From contig DLBG01000144.1 of NCBI GenBank assembly GCA_002494135.1, positions 1,372-15,441 on the forward strand: a DNA stretch of 14,070 nt, given 5' to 3'. The notes under the pieces were generated by a model, which did not search any database, was not told the DNA's origin, and saw nothing but the letters and a program-made list of their open reading frames with translations. Source of the stretch: Lachnospiraceae bacterium UBA7027 (GTDB lineage Bacteria > Bacillota > Clostridia > Lachnospirales > Lachnospiraceae). Every line of letters begins with the position of its first letter. Position 1 is the stretch's first letter. The position numbers and the translations under genes are program-made. Of this stretch, positions 7,552 to 14,070 are shown piece after piece.

Positions 7552-8400
7552 ATGAAGAAAATTCTCGTAATTACGAACCGGTTTAAGGATACCGACAATA
7601 AGACGACGCAGAGAGTCTGCGATTATCTTACCTCCATGGACGTGGACGTGACGCAGATCGGGGTGGACCGCAAGGTCAGCATCCTCGGCGCATGGATTCC
7701 GGAAGGAGTGGAACTTGCCATCATTCTCGGAGGCGACGGTACCATCATGCAGTTTGCAAGCGAGCTTTCGGAACATGACATTCCGATTCTCGGAATCAAC
7801 ATGGGGCATCTGGGCTATCTTGCCGAAGTGGAAGCCTCAAACGTGGAACTTGCTCTGAAACGGGTTTTGGACGGCGAATTCACCATTCAGGAGCGAATGA
7901 TGTTAAAGGGTATTGTTCACAACAAAAAAGGTGAAATTACCGAGAATTACGCCCTGAATGATGTTGTCATTACCAGAAGCGGTAAAATGCAGATCATGAG
8001 TTTTAACATCTACATCAACGGCAATCTGTTAAAGAATTACAGCGCAGACGGAATGATTCTGTCCACGCCGACGGGTTCCACCGCATACAACTTATCCGCG
8101 GGTGGTCCGATTGTGGATCCCGGTGCGGAACTGCTTTTGTTTACTCCGATCTGTCCGCATACGCTGATGAACAGAAGTATTGTTTTAAAGGCTGCCGACA
8201 ATGTGGAAATCGAAATGCTTGCGACGCATGAAGACGAAAGGGACGAGATTCTGGAAGCAAACTATGACGGAAACGTTACGGTCCGCTTAAGCGCGGGAGA
8301 CAGGGTCAGCGTTTCGAAGGCGGACAGAATCGTAAGACTGGTTCGTCTCGGCGGCGTCAGTTTCCTTGATACCCTTCACCGGAAACTGAAGGAAAGCTAA
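7552..8400 (+). CDS. nadK: NAD kinase
   Basis: NadK phosphorylates NAD to NADP in the cytosol, using ATP or polyphosphate. The 282 residues are typical. Visible motifs: LGGDGT (59-64), where Asp62 is the expected catalytic base; GINMGHLGYLAEV; NDVVITR; and ADGMILSTPTGSTAYNLSAGGP (165 onward), followed by the usual CPHTLMNRSIVL with its conserved histidine-containing loop. The start directly follows the tlyA stop (TAGATG), with AGAAGGGGA inside the tlyA end as ribosome binding site. It is the last gene of the tightly packed part of the operon; an 80-nt spacer leads to argR without a visible terminator. Confidence 0.97.
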   Translation: MKKILVITNRFKDTDNKTTQRVCDYLTSMDVDVTQIGVDRKVSILGAWIPEGVELAIILGGDGTIMQFASELSEHDIPILGINMGHLGYLAEVEASNVELALKRVLDGEFTIQERMMLKGIVHNKKGEITENYALNDVVITRSGKMQIMSFNIYINGNLLKNYSADGMILSTPTGSTAYNLSAGGPIVDPGAELLLFTPICPHTLMNRSIVLKAADNVEIEMLATHEDERDEILEANYDGNVTVRLSAGDRVSVSKADRIVRLVRLGGVSFLDTLHRKLKES

Positions 8401-8484
8401 ACAGGGCGTGCAACAGACGGAAAAGAAAGCCAAATGGCAGGAAATAAAATAAAAAAGCGGGAATTTCAGGGAATCCAGACATGA
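8401..8484 (+). other. Spacer with in-frame open stretch after nadK and possible 16-codon mini-ORF
   Basis: The nadK frame stays open for 27 codons after its TAA stop and ends at TGA 8482-8484, which overlaps the argR start as ATGA. Within it an ATG at 8434 would give a 16-residue basic peptide (MAGNKIKKREFQGIQT), preceded only by a weak purine stretch. It may be a leader peptide, a decayed end of nadK, or chance. No terminator and no convincing promoter were seen. Confidence 0.2.
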
Positions 8485-8939
8485 AACAGAAACGACAGCT
8501 TCGAATCATAGAAATTATTCAGCATAATGACATCGAGACGCAGGAAGAACTTGCGGACCGCCTTCGGGAGGAAGGGTTCGGCGTAACGCAGGCCACGGTC
8601 TCGAGAGACATCAGGGAATTAAACCTTTCCAAGGTTCCCGGTGCAAACGGAAAGCAGAAATATGCCTATATTTCCAACTCCGGAAGCCATATGTCCGACA
8701 AATACGTCCGCATGCTTCATGACGGATTGATCAGTATGGAAACGGCAGGAAATCTGCTTGTTTTAAAGACGGTATCCGGCATGGCCATGGCAGTTGCGGC
8801 GGCACTCGACGCGATGCATTTTTCGGAAATCGTTGGAAGTATCGCAGGTGACGATACCATCATGGCAGCAACGAAAACACCGGCCGACGCTCAGGCGTTA
8901 AAAGACAGGATTAACGAATTTATAAATGCCTCTTTATAA
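8481..8939 (+). CDS. argR: Arginine repressor ArgR
   Basis: ArgR is the arginine-sensing regulator that represses arginine biosynthesis and, in many Firmicutes (as AhrC), activates catabolism; it works as a hexamer. It has 152 residues, the usual length. The N-terminal winged helix shows KRQLRIIEIIQ, ETQEELADRLREEG and the recognition segment ATVSRDIRELNLSKV (TVSRDIREL at 39-47). The C-terminal oligomerisation and arginine-binding domain carries GSIAGDDTIMAA, with Asp124 and Asp125 as the expected arginine ligands. ATG 8481 gives the standard N-terminus; the ribosome binding site (AGGGAATC) is weak. The position between nadK and recN is the normal one in Firmicutes. I did not find a clear ARG box next to the gene. 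Confidence 0.97.
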   Translation: MKQKRQLRIIEIIQHNDIETQEELADRLREEGFGVTQATVSRDIRELNLSKVPGANGKQKYAYISNSGSHMSDKYVRMLHDGLISMETAGNLLVLKTVSGMAMAVAAALDAMHFSEIVGSIAGDDTIMAATKTPADAQALKDRINEFINASL

Positions 8940-9013
8940 GTTGATTGGACGAAAAACAATACTTTTTAAAAAAGAAAAAAGGTTAAGCGGGGACCCAGTC
9001 AAAGGGAGGAAAA

Positions 9014-10696
9014 ATGTTACTTTATTTACACGTAAAAAACTATGCACTGATTGATGATGTCGAGGTGGAATTCACTGACGGACTCAATATTCTAACCGGT
9101 GAGACCGGTGCCGGCAAATCTGTTTTGCTCGGAAGTATTTCTTTAGCGCTCGGCACGAAAGCGAAATCGGATGTCATCCGACAGGGTGAGGAAAGTGCTT
9201 TTGTGGAATTGCATTTTGCAATTGACAATGAAAAACAGCGCGAATTTCTTAAGGAACTGGATATCGAGTGCGAGGATGACGTGGTTGTCATCAGCCGCAA
9301 GATTACGCATCAGCGTTCCGTGGGTAAAATCTGCAACGTAACCGTAAACTCCTCGGACCTGCGTGCCATGGCGGATCTTTTCTTAGATGTCTACGGTCAG
9401 CACGATTATCAGAACCTCTTAAAAGAATCCAAACACATTGATTTACTGGACGGATACTGCGATGCTTCTATCCGCGGTTTAAAAGATGCCGTAGCGGCTT
9501 CTTATGATGCATATGCCGAAATCAGGCGTGAACTCGACGGCCTGGAAACAGATGAAAATAAGCGGCAGAGAGAGATGGATCTTCTGTCGTATCAGTTAAA
9601 CGAAATCAAGGCTGCGAATCTGAAGTCCGGGGAGGAAGAAGAGTTAAAAGAATACCTGCGTCTTGCCGAAAACGGCGAAAAGATTGCGTCCGCGCTCGGA
9701 AGAACAAGCCTTTGCCTTTCGGAAGACGAGGGGGCGCTCGGGCAGTTATCGCATGCATTTTATGAATTAAGAGCGGTATCCGGCGTATCCGAAAGAATCG
9801 GTGAAATTGAGGATTCCCTAAGCCAGGCCCAGGATATCCTCAAATCCGTAAGCCGCGAAATGCAGGATTATCTGGAGTCTTTAGACTTCGACGAACAGAC
9901 GCTTAAAGAGTCGAGAGAGCGTTACGATGAAATCTGTTCTCTTATGATGAAATACGGAAAGACCGTCGAAGAGGTATGGAAATATTATGACGAAAAGAGC
10001 GAAGAATATGAAAAACTCTGTGATTTCGAACAGTACCGTGACAGCCTTGCCGCACGGTTAAAGAAGGCGGAAGGTGCATTAAAAGAGGACTGCTCGAGAT
10101 TAACCGACCTTCGTCTGAGGGAAAGTATCGAGTTTGAAGAAGAGATGGCGGCGGCGCTTAAGGAGCTTAATTTTAACCACGCCGATTTTCATGTCGAAAT
10201 TTCCCAGAACGACCACTATACCGCAAACGGAACGGATCTCGTGAAATTCTATATTTCCACCAATCAGGGCGAAAGCCTGAAACCCTTAAACGAAGTTGCC
10301 AGCGGCGGCGAGCTTTCAAGAATCATGCTTGCCATTAAGACATTAAGCGTCGGAGATTTGGTGCATACACTGATTTTCGACGAGATTGATGCCGGAATCT
10401 CCGGACAGACCGCATGGAAAGTGTCCGAACGGTTGGGCCAGCTCGCACGTGATCTGCAGGTAATCTGTATCACACATCTTCCGCAGATAGCGGCAATGAA
10501 CGATTCTCATTACGAGATAGTCAAAAAAGAGGAAAACGGTCATACCACTACAAACGTAAGAGTATTAAAAGAGTACGAATCCATCGAGGAACTGACCAGG
10601 CTTCTCGGCGGAGCACAGGCATCCGAGGCGGCAAAAAAGAACGCAAAGGATCTTCGGGCGCAGGCGAAGGAAATCAAAAAACAGATGAGGAAATAA
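9014..10696 (+). CDS. recN: DNA repair protein RecN
   Basis: RecN is an SMC-like ATPase in the cytosol that holds DNA ends together early in double-strand break repair. The 560 residues match the family. The N-terminal half-domain holds the Walker A motif GETGAGKS (29-36) after the standard start MLLYLHVKNYALIDDVEVEF. A coiled-coil region spans about 150-370, and the C-terminal half-domain holds the ABC signature SGGELSR (430-436), Walker B LIFDEIDAGISG (453 onward) and the THLPQIAAMNDSHYEI switch segment. AAGGGAGG (9002-9009) precedes the ATG by only 4 nt. The 74-nt spacer after argR is A/T-rich with a short CTTTTTAAAAAAG element. I saw no LexA-type box there, so SOS control is not apparent. 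Confidence 0.98.
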   Translation: MLLYLHVKNYALIDDVEVEFTDGLNILTGETGAGKSVLLGSISLALGTKAKSDVIRQGEESAFVELHFAIDNEKQREFLKELDIECEDDVVVISRKITHQRSVGKICNVTVNSSDLRAMADLFLDVYGQHDYQNLLKESKHIDLLDGYCDASIRGLKDAVAASYDAYAEIRRELDGLETDENKRQREMDLLSYQLNEIKAANLKSGEEEELKEYLRLAENGEKIASALGRTSLCLSEDEGALGQLSHAFYELRAVSGVSERIGEIEDSLSQAQDILKSVSREMQDYLESLDFDEQTLKESRERYDEICSLMMKYGKTVEEVWKYYDEKSEEYEKLCDFEQYRDSLAARLKKAEGALKEDCSRLTDLRLRESIEFEEEMAAALKELNFNHADFHVEISQNDHYTANGTDLVKFYISTNQGESLKPLNEVASGGELSRIMLAIKTLSVGDLVHTLIFDEIDAGISGQTAWKVSERLGQLARDLQVICITHLPQIAAMNDSHYEIVKKEENGHTTTNVRVLKEYESIEELTRLLGGAQASEAAKKNAKDLRAQAKEIKKQMRK

Positions 10697-10730
10697 ATAT
10701 TTTTTATTATTTTCACGGAATAACGGATTT

Positions 10731-10749
10731 TGTTGGACATGTGTTGGAC
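10731..10749 (+). repeat. Direct repeat of TGTTGGAC, 11-bp period
   Basis: TGTTGGAC occurs at 10731-10738 and again at 10742-10749, so the copies are about one helical turn apart on the same DNA face. The pair lies 70-90 bp upstream of the 912-residue gene. It could be a tandem activator site or contain -35 elements, but no well-placed -10 box follows at 16-18 nt. Confidence 0.4.
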
Positions 10750-10754
10750 TTAAG

Positions 10755-10803
10755 CGGTTAAACTATAACCGTAGTTTGGAAATATTATACTTACCGGTTA
10801 TAG
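10755..10803. promoter_or_regulatory. Cluster of three CGGTTA half-sites upstream of the 912-residue gene
   Basis: CGGTTA (10755-10760) and TAACCG (10766-10771) form a perfect 17-bp palindrome with a 5-nt centre. A third CGGTTA lies at 10795-10800. CTATAACCG (10763-10771) is exactly complementary to CGGTTATAG (10795-10803), giving 9-bp arms around a 23-nt loop. This looks like an operator cluster, or a hairpin if transcribed. It lies between recN and the next ribosome binding site (GGAGG 10807-10811). The regulator is not recognised. Confidence 0.45.
10783..10791 (+). promoter_or_regulatory. Possible -10 element for the 912-residue gene
   Basis: TATTAT (10783-10788) and the overlapping TATACT (10786-10791) each match TATAAT at five of six positions. 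Neither has a good -35 box at normal spacing; the CGGTTA palindrome occupies that place. If used, this would suit an activator-dependent promoter. Weak prediction. Confidence 0.3.
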
Positions 10804-10819
10804 AACGGAGGACAAAAAT

Positions 10820-13558
10820 ATGCCTAAAGGAACAGTTACAAGAAATGATGTTGAGCAGGCCTGGTGGTTTTCGGGAACCGCGCTTTTCGGCGACATGCTG
10901 AAAGATACCGCAAGCCTCGAAGAGAGAACGGCAATCTATAAAAAAATATCTACGATTCGTGCACTTTATAATCAAACAGATGTTGCACCCCAGCTTCTGG
11001 CTGATTATCCGGACCTTCTCAGAAAGGTTCAGGAAGATGAAGAACAGTTGGGTGAAGCAATATCGCTTATGGGAGTGAGCGGGGAGAAACTGCGAGCAGT
11101 GGATTATGTCGTATTTAAGTCTCCCGAGTGCGATAAAGTAATCGAACTGCATAAAGAAGGACTGAAAGAACTGTCCAGGCTTCTTGAAAAAAGATTGGCA
11201 CAGGGTAATTTTAAGTCTTTGTCGGAGCAGAATCATTGCTATATGATGAAATCCTATATTGATGATTTTGCAGCCGGAAGATCCTTTTCGCGGGATAAAT
11301 TATCTGACGAACAGTATCAGTTCTCACATGCCGTGACGGCGAAATTCAGAACATCAGGCAGCGCTTTTACGGTATCGGATGAAGGCGAATTTCAGGTCCT
11401 GCCCAGATATGCAAACGATGCCGAAGTTTTTGAGAAGATTGATTCGACAGGAATCATTCATTCCACGGCGGGAGGCAAAAGAATTTTTGATTTGACAAGA
11501 AATCACTTAGAGACCGGTGATACCGCACGCGGAGAACTCTACGAGGAATATAAACAGCAGAGGAACAGAATTGCCAATCATTTTCGCTTTTCGGAAGAAG
11601 ATTATAACAAGCTTATCAAGGATAATCCCAATCTGATACTTTTTGATAATGCTTATTCCGAACTCTCCGGACAGCGTGGACGCGGATTTAACTGGGCCAT
11701 GATTGATATTGATGCAAAAATCGAGGCGATGAAAAACGGGTGGCCGGTCAGCGACTTAAATGCCCTTGGTACGTATGCAGTTTTGCTTGACAATCTGGAC
11801 GAAAATATTCAATCAAGCAAAACGCTTGTTGAGAAAAATAAGTCATCTATCGAGGCGGAGAAGGCAAAAGAGAAACCGAATCAGAAAAAGATAGAAGATT
11901 GGCAGAAAGAAAACAACAAATTCAATGAACGTATCGAGAGGCTTTCTACGGCTTATGACAAAATGAAGGACGCCTGGGAGGAGGCCAACGGAGGTCTCGT
12001 TAATGAGGAGAAACGTAAGGAAAAATTACAGGTTCTCAAAAATGCTTTGGATGACGTAAAATCCAATGAACTAAAGGATTACGACAAAACTCTTGACAGA
12101 ACAAAATATATGATTGACGAGCGCGTAAGTGCAAAACTGGCAGAACACGAAAAGGCACTGCTTACGGAAACCGCAACCGAAATGCTGGCAATGCTGAACG
12201 ATGTAGACCCGACGCTTGTTAAATCTTCCGACGCATTTAAAAAATTTAAAGAAGAACTTAAAAAACTCGCGGAACTGGATGATTCCGCGGAAAAGAGCGG
12301 ATCTGACAAATGGTTCCAGGAACAGGCAGAGAAGGTTATGAAGGCCGGCGCGGCCTATTTACAGTATAAAACGAAGCAGCTTCACAAAGATCCTTCTCGC
12401 AAGCGCTCCGATTTGGAAGCAAAACGTGTTAAAGTAGTGGATGCAATTATCGGAAAACTTACCATAGGTAAAGTTCCCGGAACCGGTCACGCAATATACG
12501 GAGATGATTTTAACCCCATTCATACCAGAGGACATGAGCCGGATGTGATTTTTGACGAATTCATTGATACATCCGCAAAGAATTACGATACTTACATTAA
12601 ACTTCATACCGGTCGTGCCGCTGAAAACGGAACGAGAGAAGAAATGATCGAGGATCTTGCGAAAGTAACTGCTGCATGGGCATTAAAGAAACAATTCGGA
12701 GAGCCGTTCAGCAAAAAGGAAATCGATAAACAGGCAAAGAATATCCGCCTTCTTTATAATCTGGATGCAGTTAGTACGGAAGATTTAAGAAATGCGCTTC
12801 GAACCCCCAAGACGGCGGATTCCTTTATCAAAGAAAGACAGAAAGATCTTTCCGAGGTAAAAGATTTTGACTTGAAGAATGAAAAGGGTGAAACGAGATA
12901 TTCAATCTGGTGGAATAACATGTCCGCTCTTTATCGTATCATGAAGGATCCCGGGAGGGTGAATTCCGAAGCCTATACGAAACTGTTTGAAACGGTGAAA
13001 GAAGCAGCGCATATGCCGCGCCCCGGCGTTGTCCCCAAAATGAAAAAGGATTTGCTGGAGAATAAAGTGGCGCAGCTGAATTTTAAGATGATGCAGTATG
13101 CGAATATGGCAGTGGACGAGAAAGGATTCAGCGAGAAGAAATTAAATCATGATTCGCTTCATGTTCTCCACACATTAAGAGGTTTCACTTCAGGCGCAGA
13201 GAATATCATCAATAACATTGACGAACGTGTCGACAAAAAACGTTACGATAAAGATCCGGAAAGCCTTAAGTTTGTATCCTATGGCTTTTACGGTGCAAAG
13301 ATGCTTTATGAAGGCAGAAAAGAGATAAACAACGGTAATGAACTGCGCACACCGGATGATGATAAAATTCTTGAAAATGAAAAGAAGTACAGAAAGAGCG
13401 CAAACACCATTACCCTCGGTAAACTCAACGTAAATAAGGCATTCAACGGAAAGTATAAGGAAGCAATCAAGATTAACGGAAAGCTGCCCAGGAATACAAA
13501 AGCTCCGAAGGGGCCGAAGGAAGAACCTGCACCCAAGGTGAACAGACCGCATCTGTAA
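10820..13558 (+). CDS. Large charged helical protein of unknown function (912 residues)
   Basis: I do not recognise this protein. It has no signal peptide or membrane segment, so it is probably cytosolic. It is rich in Lys, Glu and Asp and mostly helical, with only two cysteines (C104, C140). Residues about 320-480 have a strong coiled-coil look, with long K/E-rich helices. A more globular part (about 540-800) contains HTRGHEPDVIFDEFIDTSA and a helical block EEMIEDLAKVTAAWALKKQ. The last 26 residues (887-912) are a basic, proline-containing, probably disordered tail. Tryptophan pairs occur at 15-16 and 697-698 in similar surroundings. Start ATG 10820 has a good ribosome binding site (GGAGG, 8 nt away). 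The frame is intact over 2.7 kb, so the gene is real. It has its own repeat-rich leader after recN and precedes glgA, which has a separate promoter. It may be a lineage-restricted structural or scaffolding protein; that is only a guess. Confidence 0.9.
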   Translation: MPKGTVTRNDVEQAWWFSGTALFGDMLKDTASLEERTAIYKKISTIRALYNQTDVAPQLLADYPDLLRKVQEDEEQLGEAISLMGVSGEKLRAVDYVVFKSPECDKVIELHKEGLKELSRLLEKRLAQGNFKSLSEQNHCYMMKSYIDDFAAGRSFSRDKLSDEQYQFSHAVTAKFRTSGSAFTVSDEGEFQVLPRYANDAEVFEKIDSTGIIHSTAGGKRIFDLTRNHLETGDTARGELYEEYKQQRNRIANHFRFSEEDYNKLIKDNPNLILFDNAYSELSGQRGRGFNWAMIDIDAKIEAMKNGWPVSDLNALGTYAVLLDNLDENIQSSKTLVEKNKSSIEAEKAKEKPNQKKIEDWQKENNKFNERIERLSTAYDKMKDAWEEANGGLVNEEKRKEKLQVLKNALDDVKSNELKDYDKTLDRTKYMIDERVSAKLAEHEKALLTETATEMLAMLNDVDPTLVKSSDAFKKFKEELKKLAELDDSAEKSGSDKWFQEQAEKVMKAGAAYLQYKTKQLHKDPSRKRSDLEAKRVKVVDAIIGKLTIGKVPGTGHAIYGDDFNPIHTRGHEPDVIFDEFIDTSAKNYDTYIKLHTGRAAENGTREEMIEDLAKVTAAWALKKQFGEPFSKKEIDKQAKNIRLLYNLDAVSTEDLRNALRTPKTADSFIKERQKDLSEVKDFDLKNEKGETRYSIWWNNMSALYRIMKDPGRVNSEAYTKLFETVKEAAHMPRPGVVPKMKKDLLENKVAQLNFKMMQYANMAVDEKGFSEKKLNHDSLHVLHTLRGFTSGAENIINNIDERVDKKRYDKDPESLKFVSYGFYGAKMLYEGRKEINNGNELRTPDDDKILENEKKYRKSANTITLGKLNVNKAFNGKYKEAIKINGKLPRNTKAPKGPKEEPAPKVNRPHL

Positions 13559-13593
13559 GAAGTTGCAAAAACGGTGAAATAATTGTTAAAACC

Positions 13594-13622
13594 TGTTCAA
13601 AACGGAGTTGTTTTGGTATAAT
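13594..13622 (+). promoter_or_regulatory. Extended -10 promoter of glgA
   Basis: TGGTATAAT (13614-13622) has a perfect -10 hexamer and a TG extension. The -35 region at 17 nt spacing, TGTTCA (13594-13599), is weak. The glgA start codon lies 47 nt past the -10 box, leaving a short leader. It shows glgA is probably transcribed independently of the gene before it. Confidence 0.7.
13598..13615. repeat. Inverted repeat in the glgA promoter spacer
   Basis: CAAAAC (13598-13603) and GTTTTG (13610-13615) are complementary, with a 6-nt centre. The element fills the space between the -35 and -10 regions. It could be an operator, or a poor terminator hairpin for the upstream gene; it lacks GC pairs and a clean T-run. 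Confidence 0.35.
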
Positions 13623-13630
13623 GTTTTAAG

Positions 13631-13648
13631 GTATTTTTACGAAAATAC
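13631..13648 (+). other. Small hairpin in the glgA leader
   Basis: GTATTTT (13631-13637) pairs perfectly with AAAATAC (13642-13648) around the loop TACG. The 7-bp stem is A/U-rich and would lie near the 5' end of the glgA mRNA, just before the ribosome binding site CCGGAGGG (13654-13661). It may affect mRNA stability or be an operator. Confidence 0.35.
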
Positions 13649-13669
13649 ATTTACCGGAGGGTTGCAGAA

Positions 13670-14070
13670 ATGAAGAATATCCTGTTTGTTGCATCGGAAA
13701 GTGTTCCGTTTATTAAAACAGGCGGTCTGGCCGATGTTGTCGGATCGTTACCGAAATGCGTGGACAAAAAGTATTTCGATGTGCGTGTCATGATTCCCAA
13801 GTACACCTGTATTTCACAGGAGTGGCGGGATAAAATGGTTTTCAAGACTTCCTTCTATATGGATTTCAACTGGAGAAGTGAGTATGTCGGCATTTTAGAG
13901 GCCAAGGTGGACGGTGTTACCTACTATTTCATCGATAACGAGTCCATGTTCGGAGGTTTCCGTCCTTATTCCGGAAATGTTCTGGATGATATGGAGAAAT
14001 TCATTTTCTTCTGCAAGGCAGCCTTATCCGCAATGCCTCTTCTGGACTTCCGCCCGGACATCATTCACTG
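13670..14070 (+). CDS. glgA: Glycogen synthase, ADP-glucose type (N-terminal part)
   Basis: GlgA transfers glucose from ADP-glucose to growing alpha-1,4-glucan chains in glycogen storage. Only the first 133 residues are in the window; the frame is open at the edge, so the gene continues beyond it (full-length proteins are about 480 residues). The start MKNILFVASESVPFIKTGGLADVVGSLPK contains the KTGGLADV motif (16-23), whose lysine binds the ADP-glucose diphosphate in GT5 enzymes. DVRVMIPKY, the EKFIFFCKAAL segment and the final RPDIIH also match the GT5 N-terminal domain. ATG 13670 follows CCGGAGGG by 8 nt. The promoter is at 13594-13622. No other glycogen gene is visible before it. Confidence 0.96.
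   Translation, partial: MKNILFVASESVPFIKTGGLADVVGSLPKCVDKKYFDVRVMIPKYTCISQEWRDKMVFKTSFYMDFNWRSEYVGILEAKVDGVTYYFIDNESMFGGFRPYSGNVLDDMEKFIFFCKAALSAMPLLDFRPDIIH

Noticed and set aside
8940..9013. Separate promoter for recN
   Set aside because: TTGGAC at 8945-8950 has only poor A-rich -10 candidates at normal spacing, so a promoter cannot be supported.
10697..10717. T-rich stretch after recN as a rho-independent terminator
   Set aside because: No GC-rich stem precedes the T-rich run, so it is only an AT-rich spacer.

Overview
The window looks like a chromosomal segment of a low-to-mid GC Clostridia, most likely a member of the Lachnospiraceae. The main reason is the gene order: Asp23-family gene, nusB, xseA, xseB, ispA, dxs, tlyA, nadK, argR, recN, the housekeeping block typical of Clostridia. 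Strong purine-rich ribosome binding sites and extended -10 promoters fit a Firmicute. All convincing genes lie on the + strand. I see no tRNA, rRNA, CRISPR array, insertion sequence or phage gene.

Layout. Positions 1-42 may hold the tail of an upstream gene. A membrane-anchored transglutaminase-like protein follows (82-1461). A promoter with a 21-bp palindrome (about 1477-1508) then leads into a tight operon from 1541 to 8400: Asp23/Gls24 protein, NusB, both subunits of exonuclease VII, farnesyl/geranyl diphosphate synthase, DXP synthase, TlyA rRNA methyltransferase and NAD kinase. Many of these genes overlap or abut, which suggests translational coupling. ArgR (8481) and RecN (9014) follow with 70-80 nt spacers and no visible terminator between them. 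The block combines transcription antitermination, DNA repair, isoprenoid precursor supply (Dxs makes DXP, IspA extends the C5 units), rRNA modification, NADP supply and arginine regulation.

After recN the usual order breaks. In many spore-forming Clostridia and Bacilli recN is followed by spoIVB and spo0A. Here there is instead a 912-residue protein of unknown function (10820-13558), with its own leader containing direct and inverted repeats, and then the 5' part of glgA (glycogen synthase) behind a clear TATAAT promoter. The 912-residue gene is the least explained part of the window. It is soluble, highly charged and mostly helical, with a coiled-coil centre and no domain I recognise.

All family assignments come from reading motifs in the translated sequence. 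No database search was possible.
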